A DNA stretch of 47,678 nucleotides from Roseateles sp. (GCA_015657635.1 JACDQM010000013.1:1-47678); one strand, 5' to 3'. Shown: positions 16,429 to 26,433, counted from the stretch's first letter. A program made the numbers and translations. Notes: generated from the sequence alone by a model not told the origin.

Positions 16429-18183
16429 ATGTCACAAGCCCCTCTCGAAACTCTTCCGCGGCCCGCTGCGCGGCTGCCTCGCAACGGTGCCGAGGCGCTG
16501 GTGGCCAGTCTGCTGGCGCTCGGTGTCGATACCGTGTTCGGCTATCCCGGCGGGGCCGTGCTGCCGCTGTATGACGCCTTGCATGCCGAGCCGCGCCTGC
16601 GGCATGTGCTGGTGCGCCACGAGCAGGCGGCTGTCCATGCAGCGCAGGGCTATGCGCGCAGCACCGGCAAGGTTGGCGTGGTCTTCGTCACTTCGGGGCC
16701 GGGCATGAGCAACACGACGACCGGCTTGCTCGATGCCTTGTGCGACTCGATTCCGGTGCTGTGCATCAGTGGGCAGGTGGCCACCAGCGTCATCGGCACC
16801 GATGCCTTTCAGGAATGCGATGCGCTGGGCATTTCCAAGCCGGTGACCAAGTGGAATCAGCAGCTGCGCGATGTGGATGCGATTCCCGCCTGTGTCGCAG
16901 AAGCGCTGAGGTGCGCGGCTGGCGGGCGGCCGGGTCCGGTCCTGCTGGACTTTCCAAAGGATGTGCAGCTGCAGGCGCTGAGCCGCTGGTCTGCGCCATT
17001 GCCAGCGCCGCAGCTCAACCCGGCGCCGCCGGCAGCGCAGATCGAGGCGGCGCTGGCGCTGCTGCACGCCGCGCGGCGCCCGGTGTTGTACGGCGGTGGC
17101 GGGCTGATCAACTCAGGCGTCCAGGCCTGCAGCGCCTTTGCGGCGCTGGTCCGGGCCAGTGGCGCACCCTGCACCCTGACGCTGATGGGCCTGGGTGCGT
17201 TCCCGGCTGATGACCCACAGTGCCTGGGGATGCTGGGCATGCATGGCACGCTGGAAGCCAATCTGGCCATGCATCAGGCCGATCTCATCATCTGCGTCGG
17301 CGCGCGCTTTGATGACCGCGTGACGGGGCGGCTGGATGCGTTCAGCCCACACGCGCAAGTGATCCACCTCGATGTCGATCCGCGTTCGATCGGCAAGGTG
17401 CGTGCCGCTCAGGTCGGGCTGATTGGTGATTGCCATGCCAGCCTGCAGGCCCTGCTGGCCGGCTGGCGGGGCGGCCAGGACTTGTCGGCCTGGTGGGCGC
17501 GGATCGAAAGCTGGCGGCGAGAGCAGTCGCTGGCGTTCGATGACCGTGAGGATTGCATCCTGCCGCAGGCCTTGCTGAGCCGGCTAGATGCGGCACTGAC
17601 GCATCGAGACGCGATCGTGTCGACGGATGTCGGGCAGCATCAGATGTGGGCGGCACAGCATCTGAAACAGCGGCGTCCCGGGCGCTGGTTGAGTTCGGGC
17701 GGTGCCGGCACCATGGGCTACGGGCTGCCGGCTGCGATCGGCGCGCAGATCGCGCATCCCGAGGCGCTGACGGTGTGTGTCAGCGGCGATGCCTCGGTGC
17801 TGATGAACATCCAGGAGATGTCCACCGCGATGCAGCATCGCACCCCGGTCAAGCTGGTGCTGTGCAACAACGGTCGCATGGGCATGGTCAGGCAGTGGCA
17901 GGAGCTGATCCATGGCGGCCGCTTGAGCCACAGCTACACCGAGGCCTTGCCGGATTTCGTGGCACTGGCGCGGGCCTTTGGCTGGCAGGCGCGCAGGGTT
18001 GAGCGGCGGGCTGAATTGGATGCGGCGCTGGACGAGTGCTTGCACAGCGTCGGCCCGTTCTTCCTCGATGTTGTGGTGGCGGCGCAGGAAAACTGTTTTC
18101 CGATGATGCCGGCCGGTGCCGCTCACAATGAGATCTGGCTGGGGCGTGATCGGCCCTATCTCAGCCAGGAAACAGGCGGCTGA
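16429..18183 (+). CDS. Acetolactate synthase large subunit (lone copy)
   Basis: ThDP-dependent acetohydroxyacid synthase catalytic subunit, 584 residues: joins two pyruvates, or pyruvate and 2-oxobutyrate, on the valine/isoleucine pathway. ATG 16429 gives MSQAPLETL. Motifs: [15 protein letters not shown], catalytic Glu65 in [16 protein letters not shown], the FAD/ubiquinone-like middle domain, and the ThDP signature GDASVLMN...[12 protein letters not shown]. The usual GDGS is GDAS here. No regulatory small subunit (ilvH/ilvN) or ilvC is adjacent, so this is probably a paralogue separate from the main ilv operon, perhaps controlled by the divergent Lrp regulator. Ends at a bidirectional terminator. 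Confidence 0.88.
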   Translation: MSQAPLETLPRPAARLPRNGAEALVASLLALGVDTVFGYPGGAVLPLYDALHAEPRLRHVLVRHEQAAVHAAQGYARSTGKVGVVFVTSGPGMSNTTTGLLDALCDSIPVLCISGQVATSVIGTDAFQECDALGISKPVTKWNQQLRDVDAIPACVAEALRCAAGGRPGPVLLDFPKDVQLQALSRWSAPLPAPQLNPAPPAAQIEAALALLHAARRPVLYGGGGLINSGVQACSAFAALVRASGAPCTLTLMGLGAFPADDPQCLGMLGMHGTLEANLAMHQADLIICVGARFDDRVTGRLDAFSPHAQVIHLDVDPRSIGKVRAAQVGLIGDCHASLQALLAGWRGGQDLSAWWARIESWRREQSLAFDDREDCILPQALLSRLDAALTHRDAIVSTDVGQHQMWAAQHLKQRRPGRWLSSGGAGTMGYGLPAAIGAQIAHPEALTVCVSGDASVLMNIQEMSTAMQHRTPVKLVLCNNGRMGMVRQWQELIHGGRLSHSYTEALPDFVALARAFGWQARRVERRAELDAALDECLHSVGPFFLDVVVAAQENCFPMMPAGAAHNEIWLGRDRPYLSQETGG

Positions 18184-18214
18184 TCGCCGCTTGGCAATGG
18201 CGGGCGCCGCCCGA

Positions 18215-18248
18215 AACGAAAAAAGGCAGCTGACGCTGCCTTTTCGTT
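18215..18248. terminator. Bidirectional terminator between acetolactate synthase and efp
   Basis: AAAAGGCAGC (18221-18230) and GCTGCCTTTT (18235-18244) form a perfect ten-base stem with a TGAC loop, flanked by A-rich and T-rich tracts. It can stop transcripts from both converging genes. Confidence 0.88.
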
Positions 18249-18264
18249 CCGAGCCGGGCGCGGC

Positions 18265-18819
18265 TTAGACGCGCTTGCGGTACTCGTGCGTGCGGGTATC
18301 GATTTCGATCTTGTCGCCCTGGGCCACGAAGATGGGCACGGGGATTTCGAAACCAGTGGAGATCTTGGCGGGCTTCAGCACCTTGCCCGAGGTGTCGCCC
18401 TTGACAGCCGGCTCGGTCCAGGTGACTTCGCGCACCAGCGAAGTCGGCAGTTCGACCGAGATGGCCTTGCCGTCGTAGAACACCACTTCCACGGGCATGG
18501 AGTCTTCCAGATAGGACAGGGCGTCGCCCATGTTCTCGGCTTCGACTTCAAACTGGTTGTACTCGGTGTCCATGAACACATACATCGGGTCGGCGAAGTA
18601 GGTGTAGGTGCACTCCTTCTTCTCGAGGATGATCTGGTCCATCTTGTCGTCGGCCTTGAAGACGACTTCAGTGCCCGAGTTGTTCAGCAGGCTCTTCAGC
18701 TTCATGCGCACCGTGGCGGCATTGCGGCCACCGCGGCTGTATTCGGTCTTCAGCACGACCATCGGGTCCTTGCCGTGCATGATCACGTTGCCGGCGCGGA
18801 TTTCTTGAGCGATCTTCAT
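18265..18819 (-). CDS. efp: Elongation factor P, arginine type
   Basis: Translation factor that rescues ribosomes stalled at polyproline; 184 residues with KOW, OB and C-terminal domains. The modification loop reads SRGGRNA, placing Arg32 where E. coli EF-P has its lysine. This is the form rhamnosylated by EarP, and earP lies immediately upstream on the same strand (140-bp gap). [20 protein letters not shown] is the classical N-terminus, fixing ATG 18819. The C-terminal signature [20 protein letters not shown] is intact. The pairing of an arginine EF-P with EarP is a well-known feature of beta- and some gammaproteobacteria. Confidence 0.96.
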   Translation of the reverse strand: MKIAQEIRAGNVIMHGKDPMVVLKTEYSRGGRNAATVRMKLKSLLNNSGTEVVFKADDKMDQIILEKKECTYTYFADPMYVFMDTEYNQFEVEAENMGDALSYLEDSMPVEVVFYDGKAISVELPTSLVREVTWTEPAVKGDTSGKVLKPAKISTGFEIPVPIFVAQGDKIEIDTRTHEYRKRV

Positions 18820-18959
18820 AGGTGTTCCGTCAAAGGTGTCGGGAGAGGTGTCAGTTGGCGGGCGGGGAGGCTTGAACCCAAAGTCCAAGACGTAACCCGG
18901 CCGGGCACGCGCCCGAAATCCCCTGTTGACTTCCTCTCGGCGCGGCAAAGCCGGCTATT

Positions 18960-20018
18960 TTAGCCAGATTCCCTGACAAAGCCCAGCAGCTGGGTGCAGA
19001 GATCGGCCTGTAAGGCCAGCCCATCGCGCCAGCGCTCGGCATGCGCCTGCTGGGCGCGCAGGTCCGGCAGGGCCAAGTTGTCCCAGCGGCCCAGCCCGTT
19101 CCAGGCGCGCCACAGGCCCCGCATCGAATTGCCGAGCCCGGGCTCGACGCCGCGGAGCCAGAGGTCCAGAAATGCTTCCAGCTTGGGTGCGTGAGCGCCG
19201 TCGGACTGGGGGTAGAGCTGCCAGACCATCGGCCGTGCCGCCCACTGGGCGCGGACGAATGAGTCCTCGCCCCGCACCAGGTTCAGGTCGCAGGCCCACA
19301 GCAGGTGGTCGTAATCGGTTTGGCTCAGATAGGGCAGGGCCTGCCAGCGCAGGCTGGCCGGCAGCGTCAGCGACGGCAGGATGCGCTGGGCATCGCCCGG
19401 GCAAACCAGCAGCAGCGTGGGGGTGTCGGCGAGCCGTTCGAGCAGTTGCGGCAGGCCGGGATTCGGGTAGGCGAACAGGCTCAGCAGCCGTTCGCCGGCG
19501 CAGATCGCGATGCCCTGCGAAGCCAGCCAGGTCGGCCGGTCGAACTTGGCCTGTCGAGCCAACAGGTCAGGCTCGCGCAGCAGTCCGCCGGTGCGGCTTG
19601 TGAAACCGGGGTAGAAAAAGCGCTTTTCCAGACCGCGAGCCGGCCCGCTGAACTGCGGCGATGCCAGCCCGTGGCTGCGTTCGACATAGGGCTCGGCGCT
19701 GAGGTATTCGAGATTGATCCAGCGCGGCGGGACAGGGCGCGCGGCCATGCGGGCAAGAAAGGCCTCGGGCAACTCGCAGCCGAAGGTCTCGATGACGACG
19801 TCTCCGACCTCGCTGGCATGCAGGCTGTCCTGCCAGTCCAGCACTTCGATCCGCGGCGGGATGCCCGCGGGCGCCATCCAGTGCAGCGCTGACGCGTCAT
19901 CAAGCCACAACCTGACTTGCTGCCCGCGCGAGGCCAGATCGCGTGCCAGTCGCCAGCTGACGCCGATGTCGCCAAAGTTGTCGATCACGCGGCAAAACAG
20001 ATCCCAGCGAAGTTCCAT
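18960..20018 (-). CDS. earP: EF-P arginine rhamnosyltransferase EarP
   Basis: Inverting glycosyltransferase (GT104) that moves rhamnose from dTDP-L-rhamnose to Arg32 of EF-P; 352 residues. The N-terminal motif [18 protein letters not shown] includes Asp13 and Asp17, the positions described as essential in Pseudomonas EarP, and the nucleotide-sugar site [12 protein letters not shown] (Glu251 here) and [14 protein letters not shown] are present. It is followed by efp on the same strand. Its ATG at 20018 is only 40 bp from the divergent uvrC ATG, with GATAAT five bases before it. Confidence 0.94.
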   Translation of the reverse strand: MELRWDLFCRVIDNFGDIGVSWRLARDLASRGQQVRLWLDDASALHWMAPAGIPPRIEVLDWQDSLHASEVGDVVIETFGCELPEAFLARMAARPVPPRWINLEYLSAEPYVERSHGLASPQFSGPARGLEKRFFYPGFTSRTGGLLREPDLLARQAKFDRPTWLASQGIAICAGERLLSLFAYPNPGLPQLLERLADTPTLLLVCPGDAQRILPSLTLPASLRWQALPYLSQTDYDHLLWACDLNLVRGEDSFVRAQWAARPMVWQLYPQSDGAHAPKLEAFLDLWLRGVEPGLGNSMRGLWRAWNGLGRWDNLALPDLRAQQAHAERWRDGLALQADLCTQLLGFVRESG

Positions 20019-20058
20019 GCGGCATTATCGGCCGGGGCTCGCGGCACAATCGCGGCCC
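20019..20058. promoter_or_regulatory. 40-bp divergent promoter between earP and uvrC
   Basis: The whole gap between two opposed start codons is 40 bp. On the minus strand GATAAT (20029-20024) lies five bases before earP ATG; on the plus strand CACAAT (20045-20050) lies eight bases before uvrC ATG. Any -35 boxes must lie in the gap or inside the opposite gene. No Shine-Dalgarno is seen for either gene, so both mRNAs may be leaderless. Confidence 0.5.
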
Positions 20059-22104
20059 ATGCAAGAGACCGAACCGTCCAAGCCCGAGACCGCCAGCGCT
20101 AGCGCTGAATTGGGGGCGCAGAAGGAGGCCGAGTGGGCCGCCGCGCGCGCCGCTGCCGAGTCGGCAGAAAGCTTGCGCGTGGCCGAAGTCGAGCGGCTGG
20201 CCCTGCTGCGACGCGAGGCGCTGCTGGCCGAGGTGGCATCCTTGTCCAGCCTGCCAGGTGTGTACCGCTACTTCGATGCGCAGGATCAGGTGCTCTATGT
20301 GGGCAAGGCGAAGAACCTGAAGAAGCGAGTCTCCAGCTACTTCCAGAAAGACCATGGCGGCACGCGCATCGGCATGATGGTGGCGCGTATTGCGCGACTC
20401 GAAACCACGGTGGTTCGCACCGAGTCCGAAGCGCTGCTGCTTGAGAACAATCTGATCAAGGCCTTGAACCCCAGGTTCAATATCCTGTTCCGGGACGACA
20501 AGAGCTACCCCTATCTGCGCCTGTCCGGCCATGCCTGGCCACGCGTCAGCTACTACCGCGGTGCGGTCGACAAGCGGCATCGCTACTTCGGTCCCTTTCC
20601 CAGCGGCTGGGCCGTCAAGGAGTCGATCCAGCTGATCCAGAAAGTCTTCAGGCTGCGCACCTGCGAGGACACGGTGTTCAACAACCGCAGCCGACCTTGC
20701 CTGCTGTATCAGATCCGGCGCTGCTCTGGTCCCTGTGTACCTGAGGGGCAGACCGAGGAGTACCGCCGCAACGTCAGCAATGCGGAGCGCTTCCTGCTCG
20801 GCGAAACCGATGAGGTGATGGCCGGCCTGCAGGCGCAGATGATGGCGTATGCCGAGGCCTATCAGTACGAGCTGGCCGCCGAGGTGCGCAACCAGATCCA
20901 GGCCTTGTCCAAGGTGTTGCAGCAGCAGTCAGTCGACGAAAACAGTGCAACCGGCCGGGACCGGGACGTCGATGTGCTGGCGGTCAAGGTGAAAGGAGGG
21001 CGCGCCTGTGTCAACCTGGCCATGGTGCGCGGCGGACGCCATCTGGGCGACCGGGCCTGCTTTCCCAAGCATGTCGAGGATGCGGCTGCTGTGCTGCTGG
21101 CTGACGATGAGCTGGATGGCGACGGTGATGCCGTGCCGGCGTCGGTGGAGCAGCAGGTGCTGGAGGCTTTCATGGCCCAGCACTATCTGGACGCACAGGT
21201 GCCGTCGCTGATCGTGGTCAGCGACGCCGTGAGCGAGGGGCTGGCCGCGGCGCTCAGTGCTCAGGCTGGCTCGAAGGTGACGGTGCAGGCGCAGCCGCGC
21301 GGCCAGCGGCGCATCTGGCAGGAGATGTGCATCAAGGGGGCCGAGCTGGCGCTGGCAAGGCTCTTGTCGGAGGAGGGCTCACAGCAGGCGCGCACTCGGG
21401 CACTATTGGAGGCGCTGGATCTCAGCGTGGCCGAACTCGACAAGTTTCGTATCGAGTGTTTCGACATCAGCCACACCGCGGGCGAGGCCACCATGGCATC
21501 CTGCGTGGTCTTCGAGGCGCATCAGATGCAGAGCAGCCAGTACCGTCGCTACAACATCGAGGGCATCACCGGTGGCGACGACTACGCGGCGATGCGCCAG
21601 GTGCTGACCCGGCGCTACAGCAAGCTGGCCGAGGCGGCCACCCTGGGCACCGGGCGCTTGCCGGATCTGGTGTTGGTCGATGGCGGCAAGGGGCAGGTGT
21701 CGATGGCGCGTGCAGTGTTCGAGGAATTGGGGCTGGACCTGAGCCTGATCGTCGGCGTTGAAAAAGGCGAGGGCCGCAAAGTCGGTCTCGAGGAGTTGGT
21801 GTTCGCCGATGGGCGGGAGAAGGTCTACCTGGGTCGCGACTCGGCAGCCTTGATGCTGGTGGCCCAGATCCGCGACGAGGCGCATCGCTTTGCCATCACG
21901 GGCATGCGGGCGAAGCGTGCCGCGGTGCGCACCGGCGGTTCGAGGCTGGAAGAGGTTCCGGGCGTCGGACCGAAGAAACGATCGCAGCTGTTGCAGCGCT
22001 TTGGCGGTGTGCGCGGCGTGGCCGCCGCGAGTGTGGACGAGTTGTGCAGCGTCAAAGGCATTTCAAGAGAGTTGGCAGAGGAAATCTATCGTGTCCTGCA
22101 TTGA
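20059..22104 (+). CDS. uvrC: Excinuclease ABC subunit UvrC
   Basis: Dual-incision nuclease of nucleotide excision repair, 681 residues. Order: GIY-YIG nuclease (LPGVYRYF at about 65-72, then [19 protein letters not shown]), the [13 protein letters not shown] segment, a UVR domain near 265-300 (UvrB contact), the RNase H-like C-terminal nuclease ([20 protein letters not shown], then [13 protein letters not shown]), and helix-hairpin-helix at the end ([20 protein letters not shown]). About 60 residues rich in Ala and Glu precede the nuclease; most UvrC proteins start nearer to it. ATG 20059 is the first start in the divergent gap. The downstream lipoprotein gene overlaps the end by 14 bases. 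Confidence 0.95.
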   Translation: MQETEPSKPETASASAELGAQKEAEWAAARAAAESAESLRVAEVERLALLRREALLAEVASLSSLPGVYRYFDAQDQVLYVGKAKNLKKRVSSYFQKDHGGTRIGMMVARIARLETTVVRTESEALLLENNLIKALNPRFNILFRDDKSYPYLRLSGHAWPRVSYYRGAVDKRHRYFGPFPSGWAVKESIQLIQKVFRLRTCEDTVFNNRSRPCLLYQIRRCSGPCVPEGQTEEYRRNVSNAERFLLGETDEVMAGLQAQMMAYAEAYQYELAAEVRNQIQALSKVLQQQSVDENSATGRDRDVDVLAVKVKGGRACVNLAMVRGGRHLGDRACFPKHVEDAAAVLLADDELDGDGDAVPASVEQQVLEAFMAQHYLDAQVPSLIVVSDAVSEGLAAALSAQAGSKVTVQAQPRGQRRIWQEMCIKGAELALARLLSEEGSQQARTRALLEALDLSVAELDKFRIECFDISHTAGEATMASCVVFEAHQMQSSQYRRYNIEGITGGDDYAAMRQVLTRRYSKLAEAATLGTGRLPDLVLVDGGKGQVSMARAVFEELGLDLSLIVGVEKGEGRKVGLEELVFADGREKVYLGRDSAALMLVAQIRDEAHRFAITGMRAKRAAVRTGGSRLEEVPGVGPKKRSQLLQRFGGVRGVAAASVDELCSVKGISRELAEEIYRVLH

Positions 22105-22666
22105 ACGACAGTGCCGTTTTGTCCCCGCTTGGCGGCGTGCCGCAGCTTGGTTGAGCCTGGGCCTGCTGGCGGGTCTGGCAGGCTGCAGCCTGCCCTCGGC
22201 AACACCACCGACGCCACCGGCCCAGTCGCCTGATGCTGGTGCCAAGGAGCGACCGGCCTCTGAGCGCCCCGCCGGGCCTTCCAAGCCAGCTGAGCCGGCC
22301 CGGCCTGCCGCAGAGCTTCGCCTCGGCCCGCCGAAGCCGGTCCGTACTGCAGCAGAGTTGCGCGCGCAGGCTGCGCAGCGTCTTGTGGCGGCCAATCCGG
22401 GGCGGGTCTATACCGGCGAAGTGCCGCAGGTGCTGCTGGCCATTCCGGTGTTGGAGGTGGAGCTGAATGCCGACGGCAGCATCAGGAAGATCGGCGTGCT
22501 GCGCAAGCCGGGGCAGGCTTTGGACACGCTGGATCTGGCGATCGCGGCTGTGCGACGTGCGGCGCCGTTTGGCGATGTCAGCGCGATGCCGAGACCGTGG
22601 AAGTTCAGTGAGACCTTCCTGTTCAACGACCAGCGCCTGTTCAAGCCCATGACGCTGGATCTGTGA
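22091..22666 (+). CDS. Predicted lipoprotein with TonB-like C-terminal domain
   Basis: Predicted lipoprotein of 191 residues, started by GTG at 22091 inside the end of uvrC. A basic N-region and hydrophobic core ([15 protein letters not shown]) end in a lipobox, so the cysteine should be acylated. A proline- and alanine-rich linker follows (about 35-85), then a domain resembling the TonB/TolA C-terminal fold ([20 protein letters not shown], then [16 protein letters not shown]). It lies between uvrC and pgsA, a place where Burkholderiales often have a short hypothetical. Function unknown; an envelope structural or transport role is only a guess. Confidence 0.7.
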   Translation: MSCIERQCRFVPAWRRAAAWLSLGLLAGLAGCSLPSATPPTPPAQSPDAGAKERPASERPAGPSKPAEPARPAAELRLGPPKPVRTAAELRAQAAQRLVAANPGRVYTGEVPQVLLAIPVLEVELNADGSIRKIGVLRKPGQALDTLDLAIAAVRRAAPFGDVSAMPRPWKFSETFLFNDQRLFKPMTLDL

Positions 22667-22741
22667 GCGGTCCTCGGCAAATTGGCGACAGCGGCGAATA
22701 TGTGATGGGGCCGAGGCTGCGGATTTGGGCACAATGCCTGC

Positions 22742-23308
22742 ATGTTCTTCAACCTGCCAACACTGTTCACCTGGGCCCGCATCGTGGCGATCCCGCTGAT
22801 CGTCGGAGTGTTTTACCTGGATCTGTCGCCGGCTCATCAGAACCTCTTTGCGACAGTGCTGTTCGTCGTCGTCGCGCTGACCGATTGGTTGGATGGCTAC
22901 CTGGCGCGCAAGCTCAATCAGACCTCATCCTTCGGTGCATTTCTTGACCCGGTGGCGGACAAGATCCTGGTCTGCGCATCCTTGCTGGTTCTGCTGGAAC
23001 TGGGGCGTGTCAATGCACTGGTGGCGCTGGTGATCATTGGGCGGGAGATCACGATCTCGGCCCTGCGCGAGTGGATGGCGCAGATCGGAGCGTCGCGCAG
23101 CGTGGCGGTCCACATGGTGGGCAAGCTCAAGACAACGGTGCAGATGGTCGCGATCCCGTTCCTGCTGTTTGACGGCCACTTATTCGGCGTCATTCCGACC
23201 CGCCTTTGGGGCTCCTGGTTGATCGTCGCAGCGGTCATCCTGACGATCTGGTCGATGGTGTACTACCTGCAGAAGGCGATCCCGGAAATCAAGGCCCGCG
23301 CGAAGTAG
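22742..23308 (+). CDS. pgsA: CDP-diacylglycerol-glycerol-3-phosphate 3-phosphatidyltransferase
   Basis: Inner-membrane enzyme making phosphatidylglycerophosphate from CDP-diacylglycerol and glycerol 3-phosphate, first step to phosphatidylglycerol and cardiolipin; 188 residues. The CDP-alcohol phosphatidyltransferase signature is complete: Asp48, Asp51-Gly52, Ala55-Arg56, Gly65, Asp69 and Asp73 (DWLDGYLARKL, then FGAFLDPVADK). Several hydrophobic helices are present. ATG at 22742 has CACAAT six bases before it and no ribosome site. Its position after uvrC is conserved in many proteobacteria. Confidence 0.94.
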   Translation: MFFNLPTLFTWARIVAIPLIVGVFYLDLSPAHQNLFATVLFVVVALTDWLDGYLARKLNQTSSFGAFLDPVADKILVCASLLVLLELGRVNALVALVIIGREITISALREWMAQIGASRSVAVHMVGKLKTTVQMVAIPFLLFDGHLFGVIPTRLWGSWLIVAAVILTIWSMVYYLQKAIPEIKARAK

Positions 23309-23374
23309 CGGATTGGGCTGACGTCTCGCTTGCCGGAATCAGCCGGTCGTGGCGAAGGATGTATCAGGATTTTT

Positions 23375-23409
23375 CCTGTCTCAGACAGGGCTGATATTGC
23401 ATCTAGAAT
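23375..23409 (+). promoter_or_regulatory. Candidate hup promoter with palindrome
   Basis: CCTGTCTCAGACAGG (23375-23389) has seven-base complementary arms around one base, and TAGAAT (23404-23409) is a good -10 whose -35 would fall on the palindrome. This would give hup a 5' leader of about 100 bases. A regulator-binding site is possible, but no regulator is identifiable. Confidence 0.35.
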
Positions 23410-23514
23410 CCGATCCCCGCGGTACCGGCTTTGGCTTGCGTCACCGGCTTGCGCGGAATGAATTCCCGCAGCGCTGCCTTCGTGGCGACTTGCATCCATG
23501 TCAGGGAGTATTTT

Positions 23515-23787
23515 GTGAACAAGTCCGAACTGATCGAGCACATTGCCAAGCAGGCAGACATCTCCAAGGCGGCGGCTGGCCGCGCGCTGGAGGCGCTTGT
23601 AGGCGGCGTGAAGACCACGCTCAAGAAGAACGGCACGGTTTCGCTGGTTGGTTTTGGCACCTTCAGTGTCACCAAGCGCGCGGCGCGCAGCGGTCGCAAC
23701 CCGCGCACCGGTGATGCCATCAAGATCAAGTCGGCCAAGGTTCCCAAGTTCAAGCCGGGCAAGGCATTGAAGGACGCGGTGAACTGA
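23515..23787 (+). CDS. hup: Histone-like DNA-binding protein HU
   Basis: Nucleoid protein that bends DNA as a dimer; 90 residues, the standard length. GTG at 23515 is chosen because GGGAG lies seven bases before it and the protein then begins [20 protein letters not shown]. The beta-arm signature [20 protein letters not shown] contains the intercalation-region proline, and the end is [13 protein letters not shown]. tRNA-Val begins 17 bp after the stop and ppiD follows, an arrangement I associate with Burkholderiales. Confidence 0.95.
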   Translation: MNKSELIEHIAKQADISKAAAGRALEALVGGVKTTLKKNGTVSLVGFGTFSVTKRAARSGRNPRTGDAIKIKSAKVPKFKPGKALKDAVN

Positions 23788-23804
23788 TTTTTCCCGGTTT
23801 TGCC

Positions 23805-23880
23805 GGGTGCTTAGCTCAGTTGGTAGAGCGGCTCCCTTACACGGAGTAGGTCAGCGGTTCGAGCCCGTTAGCACCCACCA
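23805..23880 (+). tRNA. tRNA-Val(UAC)
   Basis: A complete 76-base cloverleaf with encoded CCA. The acceptor GGGTGCT pairs with AGCACCC; the D loop is AGCTCAGTTGGTAGAGC; the anticodon stem GCTCC/GGAGT (one G-T pair) encloses CTTACAC with anticodon TAC; the T arm contains GGTTCGAGCC. It is 17 bp after hup and may share its transcript, since no separate promoter is evident. Confidence 0.97.
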
Positions 23881-24057
23881 ATTCAGGCTTGGCTTCGTCG
23901 CGAGGCGATGTCATGCATTTGGCTACAATGGGCCAAAGCAAAGGCGAACCCCGGTTCGCCTTTGTCTTGTATGCGCCCGCAGTCCTTGCGCATCGTTTTC
24001 GGTTGGCGTGGCAGGCTCAAAGTCGCCCGTCGGCGTTCCGCCAGTCAGAGGTTATTC

Positions 24058-25965
24058 ATGTTTGAGTTCGTTCGCACGCACAACCGACTGTTTCAGATCA
24101 TCCTGCTGATACTGATCCTTCCCGCCTTCGTGTTGGTTGGCGTTGAGGGCTACAGCAGTTTCATGGCTGAAGGCAACTCGAGTGTGGCCAGCGTCGATGG
24201 GCAAAAGATCACGCAGACCGAGTGGGATGCTGCGCATCGGCAGCAAGTCGAGCGTCTGCGTGCGCAGATGCCGACTGCGGACCTCAAGCAATACGACACG
24301 CCCGAGATCAAGAAGGAGTCGCTGGACGGCTTGGTTCGCGAGCGCGTGATGCAGACGGCTGCCGTCAAGCAGCATCTGATCGTCAGCGACGAGCGTCTGC
24401 AGGCGTTGTTCCGCTCGAGCCCGGACTTCGCCTTCCTGCGCAACCCGGATGGCACGGTGAACAAGTCCTTGCTGACTGCTCAGGGCATGAGCTCCGAGAT
24501 GTTTGCGAGCCGCTTGCGGCAGGACCTGACTTTGCGTCAGGTGATGGCAGGGGTGAGCGATTCGCCGCTGGCTGTTTCGGCCAGCTCGGGCGTCGCCTTT
24601 GACGCGTTGCTGCAGCGTCGTGAGTTGCAACTCCAGCGTTTCGATCCGCGTGACTACCTGGCGCAGATCAATCCCAGTCAAGCCGACCTGGAAGCCTTCT
24701 ACAAGGATCCGGCCAACTCGGCGCGATTCCAGTTGCCGGAGTCGGCAGAAATTGAGTATGTGCTGCTGAATCTTGATGCCCTGCAAGGCGACATCAAAAT
24801 GGGTGACGAGGAACTGCGCAAGTACTACGCCGAGAACGAGTCGCGCTACACGGTGGCTGAAGAGCGCCGTGCCAGCCACATCCTGATCAAGGCTGAGAAA
24901 GATGCCCCAGCCGATGAGCGTGCCAAGGCGCGGGCCAAGGCTGCAGAACTGCTCACCCAGGCTCGCCAAAATCCGGCAGGCTTTGCTGACCTGGCCCGTA
25001 AGAATTCCCAGGACGAAGGTTCCGCCGCCAACGGCGGTGATCTGGACTTTTTTGCCCGCGGCGCGATGGTCAAGCCCTTCGAGGACGCAGCCTTCGCGCT
25101 GAAGTCTGGCGAGATCAGCAATGTGGTCGAGTCTGACTTTGGCTATCACCTGATCCAGGTGACAGGTGTGCGCGGCGGCGAGCGCAAGAGCTTCGAGACG
25201 ATGCGCCCTCAGATCGAGCAGGAAGTGCGTCGCCAACTGGCTCAGAAGCGCTACACAGAGCTTGCCGAGCAGTTCAGCAACACGGTCTACGAGCAGTCTG
25301 ACAGCCTCAAGCCTGCCGCTGACCTGGCCAAGCTGAAGCTTCAAACGGCCAGCGTCCAGCGCCAGCCAGCTCCAGGTGTCGCAGGGCCACTGGCCTCGCC
25401 CAAGCTGCTTGAGCTGGTCTTCAGCGAAGAGTCGGTGCGCAACAAGCGCAATACCGAGGCTGTCGAAGTTGGCGCCAATCAGCTGGTGGCAGCGCGAGTC
25501 GTCAAGCACATGCCTGCTCGCCTGCCGGCCCTGGCCGATGTGCAAGGCCAGGTGCGAGCACAGTTGGTGCAGAAGCTGGCTGGCGAGATGGCGGTCAAGA
25601 AGGGGCAAGAGCGTTTGGAGGCCATCAAAGCCTCGGACACGGGCGCTGGGCTGGGTGCGGCTGTCGTCGTGTCGCGCGCGGCGCTCGGTGGTTTGTCGCC
25701 GTCAGTTGTGAAGGCAATTTTGAGCGCCGATGCGTCCAAGTTGCCAGCCTACGTCGGGACGAAGGACGATGAGGGCGGCTATGTGCTGGTTCGAATCAAC
25801 AAGCTGTTGGCGCGTGATCCCGTGATCATCGATCCCAAGCGTGCTGCGCAGCAGTATGCGCAAGCATGGACGACGGCCGAGTCGCAGGCCTACTATGAGG
25901 CCTTGAAGAATCGCTACAAGACGGTGGTCAAGGCGAAAGTCGCCGCACCAGCTAGCTCGCAATGA
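24058..25965 (+). CDS. ppiD: Peptidyl-prolyl isomerase PpiD, SurA/parvulin type
   Basis: Membrane-anchored periplasmic folding helper, 635 residues. A single N-terminal transmembrane helix ([20 protein letters not shown]) anchors it, followed by a SurA N-terminal chaperone domain (about 35-220), one parvulin domain at about 272-370 ([10 protein letters not shown] at its start, [20 protein letters not shown], then [14 protein letters not shown]), and a second, degenerate C-terminal part. CAGAGG stands seven bases before ATG 24058. It handles outer-membrane proteins leaving the Sec translocon, by family knowledge. Confidence 0.92.
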   Translation: MFEFVRTHNRLFQIILLILILPAFVLVGVEGYSSFMAEGNSSVASVDGQKITQTEWDAAHRQQVERLRAQMPTADLKQYDTPEIKKESLDGLVRERVMQTAAVKQHLIVSDERLQALFRSSPDFAFLRNPDGTVNKSLLTAQGMSSEMFASRLRQDLTLRQVMAGVSDSPLAVSASSGVAFDALLQRRELQLQRFDPRDYLAQINPSQADLEAFYKDPANSARFQLPESAEIEYVLLNLDALQGDIKMGDEELRKYYAENESRYTVAEERRASHILIKAEKDAPADERAKARAKAAELLTQARQNPAGFADLARKNSQDEGSAANGGDLDFFARGAMVKPFEDAAFALKSGEISNVVESDFGYHLIQVTGVRGGERKSFETMRPQIEQEVRRQLAQKRYTELAEQFSNTVYEQSDSLKPAADLAKLKLQTASVQRQPAPGVAGPLASPKLLELVFSEESVRNKRNTEAVEVGANQLVAARVVKHMPARLPALADVQGQVRAQLVQKLAGEMAVKKGQERLEAIKASDTGAGLGAAVVVSRAALGGLSPSVVKAILSADASKLPAYVGTKDDEGGYVLVRINKLLARDPVIIDPKRAAQQYAQAWTTAESQAYYEALKNRYKTVVKAKVAAPASSQ

Positions 25966-26013
25966 TTTTTTATTCAGTAGTCAATTCCTGTCCCCGAACC
26001 GGAAATTTCTGTC

Positions 26014-26019
26014 TATAAT
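26014..26019 (+). promoter_or_regulatory. -10 box of tRNA-His
   Basis: A consensus TATAAT lies 12 bases before the tRNA-His gene, well placed for a start a few bases before the mature end. No good -35 hexamer is seen 16-18 bases upstream. Confidence 0.55.
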
Positions 26020-26031
26020 CTATGGCTCTGC

Positions 26032-26108
26032 GGTGGTTGTAGCTCAGTTGGTAGAGTCCAGGATTGTGATTCCTGTTGTCGTGGGTTCGAGTCCCATCAG
26101 CCACCCCA
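26032..26108 (+). tRNA. tRNA-His(GUG)
   Basis: A 77-base tRNA including the extra 5' G(-1) that marks histidine tRNAs, opposite C73 before the encoded CCA. The acceptor GTGGTTG pairs with CAGCCAC (one G-T pair); the anticodon stem CAGGA/TCCTG holds TTGTGAT with anticodon GTG; the T arm has GGTTCGAGTCC. It has its own -10 box and terminator and stands at the left border of the sulfur-oxidation genes. Confidence 0.97.
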
Positions 26109-26118
26109 AAAAATGATC

Positions 26119-26150
26119 AAAGCCCAGAAGCGCGAGCTTCTGGGCTTTTT
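26119..26150 (+). terminator. Rho-independent terminator after tRNA-His
   Basis: AAAGCCCAGAAGC (26119-26131) pairs with GCTTCTGGGCTTT (26136-26148) around a four-base loop and continues into a T tract. A thirteen-base perfect stem makes this a strong stop. Confidence 0.92.
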
Positions 26151-26399
26151 CATTTTCTGCATCGTAGGCGGCGCGCATCAGCCTGAGCGCATCTTGCGAT
26201 GCTGGGCGGTTGCCCGCCCGCGCGCCTCCCTCCTCCCTCCTGCATCCTCGTCTACGCCTCCGAGTAGAGTTCCGGCCTTCGTCAGGGTTTTCCCGCCCGC
26301 TAGTCTCTTTCGTCTGGGCGAATATTCGGGCATAGTGATATTTGGCTGAGCACTGCAAAGCATGCTGTGCATTTGCATCGACGCTTCGGGGCTGAGTGC

Positions 26400-26433
26400 G
26401 ATCCTGCAAGTCGGTTCTGTCGATCCTGCGAGT
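26400..26433 (+). repeat. Direct repeat upstream of soxC
   Basis: GATCCTGCAAGT (26400-26411) and GATCCTGCGAGT (26422-26433) differ at one base and are 22 bases apart start to start, about two helical turns. They could be tandem protein-binding sites controlling the sox operon, ending 31 bases before the soxC start. Confidence 0.4.

Noticed and set aside
23793..23807. CCCGG/CCGGG hairpin before tRNA-Val as the hup terminator
   Set aside because: The five-base stem runs into the first bases of the tRNA and lacks a following T tract, so it is probably chance.
26032..26108. tRNA-His as integration site of a genomic island
   Set aside because: No integrase lies nearby and no repeat of the tRNA 3' end was found in the window; only the border position suggests it.
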